A stretch of DNA of 64,000 nt from Deroplatys truncata (taxonomy: Eukaryota > Arthropoda > Insecta > Mantodea > Mantidae): assembly GCA_030765065.1 (NCBI GenBank), contig CM060984.1, positions 100,607,488 through 100,671,487 of the forward strand, read 5' to 3'. Numbering within the stretch: position 1 is the first letter of the stretch; each line of letters begins with the position of its first letter. The notes under the pieces were generated by a model, which worked only from the letters and a program-made list of their open reading frames with translations, was not told the DNA's origin and did not search any database. Of the stretch, positions 12,960 through 25,000 are shown one piece after another. The position numbers were made by a program, and so were the translations under genes.

Positions 12960-13371
12960 TACTACTTATGTCGTCAATATAGACAAAAAAGTGTAGGTGA
13001 TAGACTACAGCCTTATCTCAATCCCTTGTTTATTATTATTGTTTCTGATTTTAACATGATTGTATTATTATTTTTGTACTTCTGTAGAAACATTTAACAG
13101 TTTCTACTAAATGTTTAGGATAGCCATTTTTGTATATTTTCTTTCATAGTTTATTTCTGTCAATATAGTCAGGCTTTTTGAAGTCAATGAATCTAATATG
13201 TGTTTCTAAATTGACATCAGGTCTTTTCTCTGTAATTTCTTTAATGTTAAAAACATTATCACTGCAGGAGCGACCTATCCTAAAACCTGAATGTTCCTTT
13301 TTCGCAGCGTTTGAGATATAATTTTTAATCGACGTATTATTAATACTGTAGCAATGCACCTCCATAAGCAA
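12960..13371 (-). pseudogene. Non-LTR retrotransposon reverse transcriptase fragment
   Basis: On the minus strand, 13371-13144 reads GFRIGRSCSDNVFNIKEI and THIRFIDFKKPDYIDRNKL, the fingers/palm region of a LINE reverse transcriptase (usual form GFRKGRSC...DNVF and FIDFEKAFD). Motif A is damaged: the expected AFD is PDY. Further down, after frameshifts, come an NGYPKH-like stretch and a GCSLSPTLF match (about 13000-13030), the RT motif B. Stops and shifts make it a dead fragment, most like RTE/BovB-type elements. No endonuclease or 3' end is visible. Confidence 0.75.
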
Positions 13372-13408
13372 TTAAGCATTAACTCCATCAGGTTCACATG
13401 CCTTTCTA

Positions 13409-13521
13409 CTTACTTTCTCTACTACGTATAATATGTAGGGGAAGTATTGTATTCCACCCAAAAATTCGATACAGAGATTTCACCGGAAATATATGTTTTG
13501 AGAACCCCTGAATCCAAAAAA
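13409..13521 (-). repeat. Tail of an outer A-run repeat, split by a nested copy
   Basis: Minus-strand tail, ending at TGAATCC plus six A. The same copy resumes at 14361 with GCATTTTTGGAAACATGTCC, the sequence that normally follows this A-run. Confidence 0.88.
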
Positions 13522-14360
13522 TCTGATGTGTTACATTCACATTTCTTTCTCTACTCTTGTTCAATCTATTTTTACAATCGCCTATGCTTCATGTTAGTCG
13601 AGATATCGAGATGTCAATCTTATTGCTAATTTTCTTGTAGATGCAAGGGGAATATGATAGGTTTTAAGCGATAGTCAAATATTTAACGTTGGTTTGCTCT
13701 GCGGCGCATTCCATTCTCTTTGCATATCCAGGACATAAAAAAAATGAATAACGAATTTGAGAAAAAGTATAAGTATTGGAAAATTTAAGGGAATAACAAG
13801 CAATATCTCCAAAACGGTTCACTCAACAACAAAATTGTATATGATATAAATTGTGTATTTTAACGTGATTTACATTTTTTTGTGTAGTGAAATTTTGTCT
13901 ATCTCTTATGGTTTACCAGTTATGTAAAAGTCGTTCACAATGAAGAATACTTTTGGAGACATTCCCAGAAAATTCGAGATATAATTTCATTTCTCATGAC
14001 AATATCTTAAACATATGATATTTTAATCAAAATCGTTAGAGCCATTTTTTAGAAAATTAAAATTTTCGAAAAATGTTCCATGTAAAGGGTAGTCTGGGGT
14101 GGGGGGATTTTCTTGAAAACCTTCGTGTCGCATCTCTGGAAGAAACTGAACCTAAATACCAAGTTTGGTGTTTATCCGACTGTTCGTTTCTGAGTTATGC
14201 TGTTCACAGACAGACAGACACACACACACACGGTTCCAAAATTTTTTTTTTGGATTTAGGGGGTCTCAAAACATGTATTTTCGGTGAAATCTCGGTATCG
14301 AATTTTTGGGTGGAATACAATACTTCCCCTACTTACTATACGTAGTAGAGAAAGTAAAAA
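13522..14360 (+). mobile_element. A-run repeat, complete copy nested in another copy (reference copy)
   Basis: Bounded on both sides by one interrupted minus-strand copy, so the ends are exact: TCTGATG at 13522 and GTAAAAA to 14360, about 839 bp. Head 13522-13742, body to about 14202, CAGA/CA block 14203-14231, tail to 14360. A hairpin TACTA-TACG-TAGTA lies at 14334-14347. The 3' AGTAGAGAAAGT (14344-14355) is the inverse of CTTTCTCTACT at 13545-13555. No target duplication can be seen beyond the A-run. Non-coding. Confidence 0.9.
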
Positions 14361-15206
14361 GCATTTTTGGAAACATGTCCCTGTGTGTGTCTGTGTCTGT
14401 GTGTCTATGAACAGCATAACTCAGAAACGAACAGTCGGATAAACACCAAACTTGGTACTTAGGTTCAGTATCTTCCAGAGATGCGACAAGAAGGTTTTCA
14501 AGAAAATCCCCCACCCCGGATTACCCTTTACATGGAACATTTTTCAAAAGTTTTAATTTTCTCAAAAATGGCTGTAACGATTTTGATTAAAATATCATAT
14601 GTTTAAGATACTATCATGACAAATAAAATGCATATCTTGAATTTTCTGGGAATGTCTCCAAAAGTATTCTTCATTGTGAACGACTTTTGCATAACTGGTA
14701 AAGCATAAGAGATAGACAAATGTTTACTACGTAAAAATGTAGATCGCGTTAAAATACACAATTTATGTCATGTACATTTTTGATGTTGAGTGAACCATTT
14801 TCGAGATGTTGCTTGTTGTTCCCTTAAATTTTTCAATACTTATTTTCTCAAATGGGAATTCGTTATTCATTTTTTTGTCTTGCATATGCAAAGAGTATTA
14901 ATCTGTGACAAAGAGAATGGTGCTGCACCTAGCAACCAACTATTAAGATGTATGTCGATGCTTAAAGTCTACTGTATTTCTATATTGCCCTTGCAAATAA
15001 AAAACAAGGAGAACTTAGTACACCTTAAGCCATAGTCAAATATTTTTAGAACTGGTCGCTATGTGTAAAATGTAATTCTCTTTGCATGTCAAGAGATCGT
15101 TTCTGCAAATGTTTATCTCGAAATATATGAAATAGATGGAGAATAAGAGTTTGTAAACATAGTTTGTACAAGAGTAGAGAAAGTCATGTGAGTGTAATAC
15201 ATCAGA
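14361..15206 (-). mobile_element. A-run repeat, outer copy with fold-back head
   Basis: Continuation of the copy whose tail is at 13409-13521. The body is standard. The head (14880-15206) contains an inverted piece of itself, with CATGCAAAGAGAATG-type sequence appearing more than once. The same rearranged head occurs at 58604-58935, so it is a propagated variant. Confidence 0.82.
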
Positions 15207-15568
15207 TTTTGTTCATATTTTTCAAAGCTTCCTGTAGAATGTAATTAAATCAATCCCCGTATTATATAAATGTTTATGTCTTCTGCAGTTACATCTCCAC
15301 TATACCATAGAAATTTGTAATAATGTTTCCACTGCTCTGGTGTAATTATATGTAAGTATACATCTCGAGTTCTTTTGTGATTGATTTAAATATTTCGGCG
15401 TATTAAATACCGCAACATGTCTTCCATGCACATCGTGTTCCATGATTACAATATATACTTTCCAACATAGAGTAACAAATATAATGAACACACTATGCTA
15501 TAAACTGATAGTTGTTTCATTTATACATATTATAAAACTGATTCAAGCCTGTTGTACATGATCAAACC
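15207..15568. other. No gene seen
   Basis: AT-rich spacer between two minus-strand A-run repeats. One short frame only. Confidence 0.35.
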
Positions 15569-16384
15569 TTTTACTTTCTCTACTACGTATAGTAAGTAGG
15601 GGAAGTATTGCATTCCACTCAAAAATTTGGTACCAGGATTTCACCGAAAATACATGTTTTGAGGCCTCCTGAATCCAAAAAATGATTTTTGGAAACATGT
15701 CTGTGTGTGTCTGTGTGTCTGTGAACAGCATAACTCAGAAACGAACAGCCGGATAAACACCAAACGAAGGTTTTCAAGAAAATCCCCTACACCAGATTAC
15801 TCTTTACATGGAACATTTTTCGAAAATTTTAATTTTCTCAAAAATGGCTCTAATGATTTTGAATAAAATACCATAAGTTTAAGACATTTTTATGGCAAAT
15901 GAATTTTATATCTCGAATTTTCTGGGAATGTCTCCAATAGTATTCTTCATTGTGAACGACTTTTGCATAACTGGTAACCATAAGAGATAGACAAAATGTT
16001 ACTACACAAAAAATGTAGATCGCGTTAAAATACACAATTTATGTCATATACATTTTTTTTTGAGTGAACCAGTTTCGAGATATAGCTTGTTGTTCCCTTA
16101 AATTTTCCAATACTTACACTTTCTCGCAAATGGGAATTCGTTTTTCGTTTTTTTATGTCCTGGTCATGCAATGAGAATAAAATGCTCCACATAGCAACCA
16201 GCTCTTAAAATATTTGACTACCGCTTAAAGCCTACCCTATTCCCCTTGCACCTACAAGAGAACTAGCAATAAGATCGTTTCTGCAAATGTTTATCTCGAT
16301 TAATATGAAATAGATGGAGAATAAGAGTTTGTAAAAATAGTTTGTACAAGAGTAGAGAATGTCATGTGAGTGTAGCACATCAGA
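15569..16384 (-). mobile_element. A-run repeat, complete copy
   Basis: Minus strand, from TTTTACTTTCTCTACTACG to ATGTGAGTGTAGCACATCAG. A short TG block lies at 15700-15722. A small deletion removes the sequence between AAACACCAAAC and GAAGGTTTTC in the body. Confidence 0.82.
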
Positions 16385-16707
16385 TTTTTTTTCAATTCAA
16401 GAGTTTACAGGAAAAACTGTCAAATATTTGACGAGTAGACAAGAATTGACAAGACTTGACAATGTCAAAAATGTGTATTTACACGTTGTTTCTTTGTCAA
16501 ACTCTTCAGAACACATTGATAATTTATCATGTGCAAAGTAAATTACTATTAGCGTCAGAATATAACACTTTGGAATAAAATATTGCCCTCTATGCGTAAA
16601 ATTACATAGTACTTTCACGTATTATAGAACATGAAAGCAGTTTACGATTAAAGAATACAATGGAAATAACACTATTTGGTAGATCAACTACAATATATAA
16701 CATTGCT

Positions 16708-16848
16708 TTAATGCATTATTGTACCTTCAGAAATCTGCCCAACAATTTCTTCATATACTCTCACTTTCTTCTTGTGGTAATCCTCGAAGCCGATGACGTA
16801 TACACGTGGCCAGTTTTCGTATAACCTAATCAGCTCCCAGGTAGCCAT
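16708..16848 (-). CDS. Short ORF resembling the start of a MADF domain
   Basis: Forty-six codons on the minus strand starting MATWELIRLYENWPRVYVIG, then DYHKKK and VYEEIVGQI. The pattern LI-x-LY, W/P, DYHxKxxR, Y-EEI is that of the N-terminal half of a MADF (Myb/SANT-like in Adf-1) DNA-binding domain, found in host factors and in the partner protein of PIF/Harbinger transposons. After Ser-Glu the DNA reads GGTACAATA, a possible splice donor, so this may be exon 1 of a larger gene or transposon. A 50-base A-rich tract (minus strand) precedes the ATG. No second MADF exon is found in the window. The alternative is a chance match. Confidence 0.4.
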   Translation of the reverse strand: MATWELIRLYENWPRVYVIGFEDYHKKKVRVYEEIVGQISEGTIMH

Positions 16849-17930
16849 TTTTTTTATTTTTTTATTTATTTATTTTTTTTTCTTTTTGTTTTCAGTCATG
16901 TTAAGATTTCCTGATGCACTGTAAATAGCCGCATTTCATTGGTGAAAGCCATCAAAACATTGTAAAACCTTTGATCGTTTAGAATACGTCCTTATTTCTT
17001 TCAAGACTTCCAGGGACTTTGAAAGCATTGGAAGCAGTTTAACAAGAAAAGTTGTGAGGTTGTGATAATTCTTGGAAAATTTTGGAAAGCATTGAATTTG
17101 ACAAAACTTTGATCGCGTACAAGGAGCTTTAGAGTATCTAGTATATAACTTTAAGTGCCCAGATAATATACATAGCTTTTTATTAAAACGATTTTATACA
17201 CTACGTACTAAAATTTTTAGCGGACTCCCATATGATGGAGTCCACTCATGTCTCGTAAGGAAATACCGAAATCGCCCATCGAGTTCAAGTAAGCCCTAGA
17301 ATAAGGAACAGTGGCGTGGGTAAATCTACCTAAATAAATTGCCAAGAAACCAAATACATTTTTAAACTTATAAATAAAGACAGCCTTAAGCAACTAATGA
17401 AAAACTAATTAATACAATCACCTTCACCGCTGCTTACCCCCAACGCCCCAACCCTTAATGCTAAGTGGCAGATTCTAGTGCTGCATCCTTTGGCAGATTC
17501 GAAATCTCATGATACGGCAGCAAAGTTGGGTAGAGACTGGGATGGCTGAGCGAGTGCAAGTCTCATCAAGAGTGGAGTTACATAGCTTTTCCACCAAATT
17601 TCGACCTCTCGTTGTAGGAAGACATGCCCATATTTTGTTGTGCATTAAGGGCACAAAGGCAGCAGCAGCAGAGACTTAACACTTTAATGAGGTGTTTAGT
17701 CTCTGTGTAGCTGCTCTCTCCAAGGCCAGGAAACAGGACAATAGGGGTTGGAGACAAGGGTAAGGCAAGGCATTGTAACAATCATTTCATTTCTCAGTTA
17801 TTGGTAAACCAGCATTGTGTGCGTGCAGCCGTGCAGTGCATAAAGTTTTAATTTTACGTAAACCTGTGTACGTGTTTTATTGTGCGTATTTTATTTATGA
17901 TTTTAGAAATATTGACAATTCCATCAATTT
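16849..17930. other. No gene recognised
   Basis: Begins with a T-rich tract (16847-16890). 17219-17245 has a small GGACTCC/GGAGTCC hairpin. The minus-strand frame at 17578-17781 has no known motif. Confidence 0.35.
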
Positions 17931-18080
17931 AATGGATTACTTATTAAAAATTCAGTTTTCGACTCTATCTTATGAGAAAAAGCGTGAACATGAAGGCAAA
18001 AGACAACTTCCTAAGCTTTGACATTGTCTTCCAGGAAAAGAACCAAAAAACGGACATTTCAAACATCCTGGTGCAGTAAA
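17931..18080 (+). pseudogene. hAT / ZMYM-like transposase N-terminal scrap
   Basis: Reads MDYLLKIQFSTLSYEKKREH then RQLPKL, followed after a frameshift by DIVFQEKN and a W-x-x-G-like end. This is the usual order (FSxLSYEEK, LPxL, Q-x-G-K) of the start of hAT-type transposases and their zinc-finger MYM relatives. Stops follow immediately, so it is a dead fragment. Only short motifs support the call. Confidence 0.4.
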
Positions 18081-18416
18081 TTTAATTGGTTAACTGGCAG
18101 TTACATTCATAACAAAGTGTAGATATTGCTTTGTAGGTTTGATTTTTAACGGGGAAAAGGAATGGAGTGTTGAAAGAGTATTAAAGATTAAAAACATTGA
18201 AACAAAAGCTTGCAATAAAAACCGCAAAGTGGAGCTTATATACAAGAAAATTAAGTGATTACCCACATTGTTTTCATGATTTACAATCATACACTTGTTT
18301 GTAGACATTATGTTATGTTACACCTAACGCTATATTTTATAATCTAGTTTAGTTTAAAACGTATTGTGAGTGAATTTCAGCAATTAGTAGTGATGCTAAT
18401 GACAACTAAAGCAACA

Positions 18417-18417
<1 letters not shown>

Positions 18418-18460
<43 letters not shown>

Positions 18461-18464
18461 TAAT
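18418..18464. repeat. (AAT)n microsatellite
   Basis: About 15 AAT units with one AAC interruption. Confidence 0.95.
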
Positions 18465-18920
18465 CGAATCTACATGAAGAATTCACACTATTTTATGACA
18501 CCTTAATGTATGGTAATTTGTGCATCATTTAAAAACTTCTAAATTCAATTTTTGAAATCTAGTTTACCCAGAATACAGTATCAAGCTACGCCACTGATTA
18601 CGAATTAGCATATTTGTATGGGCACATAAATACTATACTACTCCCATTGGAGCTTTTTGGGCTTTTTTGGTTCCTACAGGATGGGACATCAACGCATCTC
18701 TTCAATAAATCCAAGAGAGTGACTAACTCACTGATGCGTTTAAAACAAACGAAGAATTTGCTGGTAATGCAAAGTCCCAATCCAGCATGTTAGCTACAGT
18801 TGGAAAATTAAGTCAGAGCTATTTGAACTGTATTCATAGTCGCGTTACCAGAGTCAACATGAGGTTTTTATGACCATGTGGTTTATTGTTCCACAGATTA
18901 GTTTTTCGCTATTCTATCCA

Positions 18921-18934
18921 TTTTTCTGCACGCA
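18921..18934 (+). promoter_or_regulatory. Possible splice acceptor of a 5' UTR exon of Ilp7
   Basis: A pyrimidine-rich stretch ending in GCACGCAG lies 24 bases before the Ilp7 start codon. It could be the acceptor of a leader exon. No TATA box or initiator is convincing nearby, so the promoter may lie upstream beyond a leader intron. RNA evidence would decide. Confidence 0.3.
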
Positions 18935-18958
18935 GGTTAACGTGAGCTCAAGATCTTG

Positions 18959-19059
18959 ATGCTGTTGCACGTGTCCACAGTCACGGCAATTTGTGTTCTG
19001 ATAGAGCTGTCTGATTCCACTTCTACAGAACAGGAATTGGAGGAGTTGTTTAAAACGAG
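18959..19059 (+). CDS. Ilp7: Ilp7 exon 1: start codon, signal peptide, propeptide N-terminus
   Basis: The ATG at 18959 is the first in frame after an in-frame TAA about 20 bases upstream. It encodes 33 residues plus two bases of a split Arg codon. A hydrophobic run (VSTVTAICVLIEL) follows MLLH and serves as signal peptide. The acidic stretch EQELEELFKT then leads into the B chain, as the corresponding part of Drosophila Ilp7 does. The donor at 19060 reads GTAAGTT, close to consensus. The signal peptide is short and its hydrophobic core contains a Thr and a Cys, so the exact cleavage site is uncertain. Confidence 0.88.
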
Positions 19060-22000
19060 GTAAGTTACTAGACAGCGTAACCCGGTTATGAACTGAAGTT
19101 TCAGAACTAGGGTTGCCAGATTTCCTCTATCCCTGATAGCACTTCATCTCAGTTTCCTCGAATCCTCCGGCACAGCTATTTAGGAAATTTCGCTCGTATT
19201 TTACCTGTGAGTGCCATATTTTATCATTCTTAATTGAAACTGTCATAGGTAAATAACAAAAGTGTGGTTGTTGAGATTGTCGCATAAGATTGTGAATGCA
19301 TAGAGCTGATTAATCTCACAACCTCGAGTGTTATTTATTATAACTATCTCAAGAACAAATCTAAATAAATAATGCCATTGTTATTATAATAAAATATACC
19401 CAAAAAGAGTAATTTCTGCTTTGGTGTGTTGTGTTTAAAAGCAAATAACCATATTATTTGGAACATTACTACCAACTATGAATGATGTGAAGTTGTTTTG
19501 TTTTATTGTTATCTGCCCCACGCTTTGGGAGCCAATCTGAAGTAGGTTGTTGCTTCACGTATGGAAAGCCAATTTGAAGTAGCAGTTGTATTGTAGTTCA
19601 ACTGTTGGAGAGCCGAACTTTAAGTAGTTGCAACAACACGTATGGCAAAATGTTTCCGGTAGTCTTCGTTCCAAAAAATGTTTAAAAAAATATTAACTTT
19701 GTAATTTTGACTGTTTCTTTAAATATTATATGTAATTCTTGACATGATTTTAATAACACTTCACTGATATAGAGAGCTGTGAGATTCTTTTGTTAATTAC
19801 TTGCACTTTTTAACACGTGAACTATTTTCGTCTCACACGAATACGTATTAAAATTTCTCGAGGACAACCAAAGCGTCCAGTTATGAGCACTGCCTACAAG
19901 CAACTGACTTGATTTCTTCCGCCTAAATTTGTAAATTTCTGTATTTCAAGTCTCTGATTGGCTATTCCTAATCCAATAGAATAGTTTTATTTAACTAAAA
20001 CTTTCTCCAGTTGTTGATTGGCTATTTTATAAACTGTCATAAAGATTAAATTATTGTTGCTCCAATAATGACTAGTAGCATTATTACACTTTCTTACTCA
20101 TTATTGTCTCAAGGTTACCTCATTGTTAGCAACTTTTAACCTATTATTCTCAAGGCTCCTACATTATTAAATTACGTATTACATTCACATAACATTATTG
20201 AACATGTATACGATAATATAAACGTTTACAATGACTAATATACACTTTTTTATATTGTTACATACATATTGCTTTAAGGCGGGGTGTTGTTATATTTATA
20301 TTACATAATTTGACTGAAATCATTTAAGTGTTAAAAGTATTGCCTCATATGAAACCACACCTAATCTGTAAAACAGAGGTAAAATGTTAGATACTAAAAA
20401 TGTAAGTCCCCTGGAAGAATAAAATCTACTTTTACAACAATTAATTAAGCTTGACAAATGTTGCAGCTGCCTATTTGTTTTGGATCTCCCACAATCGAAA
20501 CAGATGACGAACGATATTCATATGCGTTTAAATTTGGAAGAGGTATAATACTGGAATGATTATTATTTCTCGAGTTTAATAATTACGTTGCAATCAGGCC
20601 GCCATATGTAAGGAATTCTTAAATATACGTCCCAAATTTTCCAAAAAGTACAAATTATCAACCTTTCCCAACCCATCATTCCTTCCGCCAGAAAAATATT
20701 TGTGTAGAGAACCAAGTCTTTTGATTAAGTTGCATATCCTGGAGATCAACGTAGATTTTCGTGACAACAAATTCCTTAGAACGTTTATAGCCTGGTAAGA
20801 TAGTACTGAGTAAGTTGTTCAAAATAACCTATTCCCTCCACAACACTAATCACTCATTAAAAATGAACTGACTTCTTAGACTTTGTAACATTCAGAACTC
20901 CCTTTTATCGTTGACCTGAGAAATTGTATCTAGCCTTGTATGAAAATGAGTGCACCGTTCTGGAGCGTACATTTTTCTTAGTGTTAGTCACTTGCCAGAC
21001 CTTATGAAGCATATAATTTTTGGTTACTACTAATTAACACGGAAGACGCACTTCTGTCTACTTGGATAAGATACACCTAGTGATCGACGTTGCTCGTGAA
21101 TGACAAAACTGGTCAAGCCCCAGTACTTCATAAACGAACTACTTCATTTGAAAGGCTCCCAATTATTAATTAGCGTGAATGAGTGAGCCAATTAGTAGGA
21201 ATGAACTGCTTCGACCCATCTCTATTTTCAGCTTGGAGATTAAATCATTACCTACGTTTATGTAAAATAAGCTTCATTAATTGAAACTTGTGGATATTTT
21301 AGTGGCTAGTTTTTTTGCATCAAGTGCACAGTCAAAGAAGATAATTACGGTTGATGTGAATAGCGAGCTCTGTTTTGATATAGGTCCTTGTGCACGCAAT
21401 TTCAATTAGGTCTCTGTTTACAAATTAAGCTTTAAAAGATTTGCTTGGTTATCTGTAAAGCGAGATGCTGCATGTCAAGTACGAAATAGAAAAGTGAGTA
21501 ATTGCATGTGTTTAAAAATGTTTAATATGCAAAAAAATAGGATTTAAATCAGACATCACTCATAGTTAATCGGCATTTCCTGTATTTACATCAAGTAAAT
21601 TTATTAATCGACATGCCTTCCCATTTTCATCTTCCGTTCGTTGTGAACTTTATAAACCAACATGACTCAACTATTTCGCTTTCCCTTCTCGTTCCAGTTC
21701 CCATTCACGATATATCTATTATGGAAAACCGAGCGAGATGGCTCGGGCAGCAACGTCTGTACCCCGCATTCGGGTGCTCGTGGGTTCGATTACCATGGAT
21801 GAACTTCCTGACCAATGTGTTTTTTCAGGGGTTTCCGCGGAACGCCAGATGAATGCTGGGAAAGATCATTACACCCTTTGGATTTCCTGTCCCTCCATTT
21901 CATCTCCATTCTCATTTCACTTCACCTTTCATCTGCTTGGTTTCTTCCGGAGTTGCAAGTGTCGACGTGCGCATGACAGGGGAAAAAGATGCTCTGAGAA

Positions 22001-25000
22001 AACCTTCGTCCTCTGGACCGCGAGTGCCCTCTGGGTCCCGGACCCCAGAGGGTTTGTGTAAGCCCACAGGAGGAAGGGAGGCCGGATGCATCAGCCAGCA
22101 CCCGCAAAGTTCAAATTTGTAAATGGTAGGGACCCTGCCCTCTGCCTGTCGTGCTTCCTGGTCCGGCCGCCCTGTCTCCTCTTATCTCATCCCTCCCTTC
22201 CTTCCAGGGTCGCTCCGTCAGGGGAATAGCCACAACACATCTGCGTAGATCGAGGTGCTAAGTCCCCACCGATTCCAATTCTATCCTATCCTATTATGGA
22301 ATAGTCTTAGTAATAGATAAAGCTCAATTATTAAACTGGATTTAAAACAACTACTTACCGTTCCGTTCCCGGTCTGATTGTCCTTTACATTGCCATTCCC
22401 AACGGACCAGGCTATAACTTCCAGGCTATACTCTAAAGCGACAAAATAGCCACTAGGACTGCAAACTGTTGCTGTGTAATGGGCCAGTAGCTAGCGCTGG
22501 GCCTGCTGCCCATTCCATATCCCTCACACACCAGTTACTTAGACTTGGGCCCCACTTACATACACTAAAGCGACAAAATAGCCACTAGGACTGCAAACTG
22601 TTGCTGTACAATGGGTCAGTGGCTAGCGCTGGGCCTGCTGCCCATTCCATATCCCTCACACACCAGTTACTTTGACTTGGGCGCCACTTACATACACTAA
22701 AGCGACAAAATAGCCACTAGGACTGCAAACTGTTGCTGTGCAATGGGCCAGTGGCTAGCGCTGGGCCTGCTGCCCATTCCATATCCCTCACACACCAGTT
22801 ACTTAAGACTTGGGCTACCACTTACATACACTAAAGCGACAAAAATAGCCACTAGGACTGCAAACTGTTGCTGTGCAATGGGCCAGTGGCTAGCAATGGG
22901 CCTGCTGCCCATTCCATATCCTTCAAACACCAGTTACTTAGACTTGGGTCACCACTTACATACACTAAAGCGACAAAAATAGCCACTAGGACTACAAACT
23001 GTTGCTGTGTAATGGGCCAGTAGCTAGCGATGGGCCTGCTGCCCATTCCATATCCCTCACACACCAGTTAGTTAGACTTGGGTCACCACTTACATACACT
23101 AAAGCGACAAAAATAGCCACTAGGACTGCAAACTGTTGCTGTTCATTCTCTCATAACAAGGCTCATCTCTATTTAACTTGCTCCTGTTTGTAGTGACGGT
23201 TATAAGCATGTATGCATTGAATACATTATCGTAAAAACTGTCAAAGTCACAAACTGTCAACAATCCTTCAATCAATGACAGCAATACCTGCTACATTACC
23301 TCCCGCCGTCAAGTACCTTCTACTCTCAAGTGTGCCGCTGGGTGCATACTACAATTGTAAGAAGGAATTATACGATACACTTCTGTTACAGAATTTCCAG
23401 ACCGTTTTAACATCCTGTTTGTCGACATATTTACAGTAACATTCTTCAGAAGCAAATTATTGCTAAGGAGATAAATATACCCAAGTGTGTGAAACAGTAA
23501 TTTCTTTCGGCAGATCAAACGAAGACTGGGAGCAGGCCTGGCATCAAGAGCGCCATGCTAGGTGTCAGGAGAGACTGCTGCGCCATCTTTATTGGGCATG
23601 TGAGAAGGATATCTATCGACTGTATCGCAGAAACAGCCACGACGAGGAGGACCAACCTCCGTCGGAGAACAATTCCAGTAAGTTTATTCCTGACCGCTGT
23701 CCGTAAATGGATATCGTTTGGAACCATGAAGGTGTGCGGGTTTGAGATAAAGCAGAGAACGACACTGTGGTACATCAAGTGTAATGTGTTCTAATGTCGA
23801 ACACGGTACATGATATATACATTGTATTAACTTATAGGGGTAAGAATATGCCACATAGGGTGGCAAAGTGTGATTCAAAAATCGCGCTGGTTTTAATACA
23901 GCATATAGTGAATTTTATTTCTGAAAAGCACATTAAACAGAGGTATTTTAATTTAGAAAATTATATCTTACTGGTATGTAAGAATCTGTCCACGAAATTC
24001 ATGACTACCTCACAAGCTTGCATTTTGATTTCGCCAACAATTCCATAAATTTCCTCCTTTAACTTGCGGATGTTTCGGGATTGTTGACATAAACCAATGC
24101 TTTTATTTTTAATTATCATATATATATAATTAATTGAAATTAATTATAATTTTAGAGACCTTAGCCTAGTCATGGCAAGTTTTTAATATAGAATCAACTG
24201 CAGCTCAGCCGGGATTTAAACACGGTTCTCCCGCTCTCCGTGCGGTTGCTCTAACCATTGAGCTACTGTGACAACATGCCGGTGGAGCATTGAATTCCCC
24301 AATTGATGAAGATGTTTCCTAGATAGACTACTAAGGCATCTCACTAGAGGCATCCCACACTTGTTCGGCCTCATCTTCAAAAAGTAAGCGCCGATGATGC
24401 CACCCATCCAAAATCTACAACAAATATCACTCGCTATGAACAAATTTCGTTTTTATGAATCTACTAAAGATTTTCTGATCTCCCGATGTGGCATTTCTGC
24501 TTATTCACAAATCCATTTAAGCGGAGGTGTGCCTCGTCATTGAACATGGTATTTCGTCGTCAATCTATCGACTTCTTAAAACTCAATCAACAAAATGTGT
24601 CCTTTTCTAGTGATCTGTCACTTTCATGTGTCGTTTTAACTGATTTTCGAAGGGTGGCAATGGAAATCATACTGAAGAATTTGCTGCAATAAAGAATATA
24701 CCATGTGCAATTATTGAGGACGGTGACCAACTGATTTCATTGGACTAACATTCACGTTGCCATGTAATCACCGGCAGAACGAGAATACCTAGAGCTTTTC
24801 ATGGTGACTTTTGAAACTGTTTCGTTAATTTTTTCATAAATCTCTGAACTGTTGATTCATTCGGTGTTTCAATACTCCTAGAATCCCATGGTCTCTGACA
24901 GCTCCTGCACAACTCCGTTTTGACAAACGATTCCACACGTTTGTTAGTTATAACACGTTACATGCGTTAACACACAATGAGGAAAAGCAGACTGAAGTAC

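Larger units (their letters stand above)
19060..23513 (+). other. Ilp7 intron 1
   Basis: This 4,454 bp GT-AG intron holds an LTR-like dispersed repeat (19500-20347), a long SINE (21729-22270) and a minisatellite (22433-23142), each listed separately. I see no gene in the remaining parts (19060-19499, 20348-21728, 23143-23513). Confidence 0.85.

Noticed and set aside
24195-24285. A functional tRNA gene on the minus strand.
   Set aside because: A- and B-box-like sequences are present but the acceptor stem does not pair and no terminator follows; a SINE head fits better.
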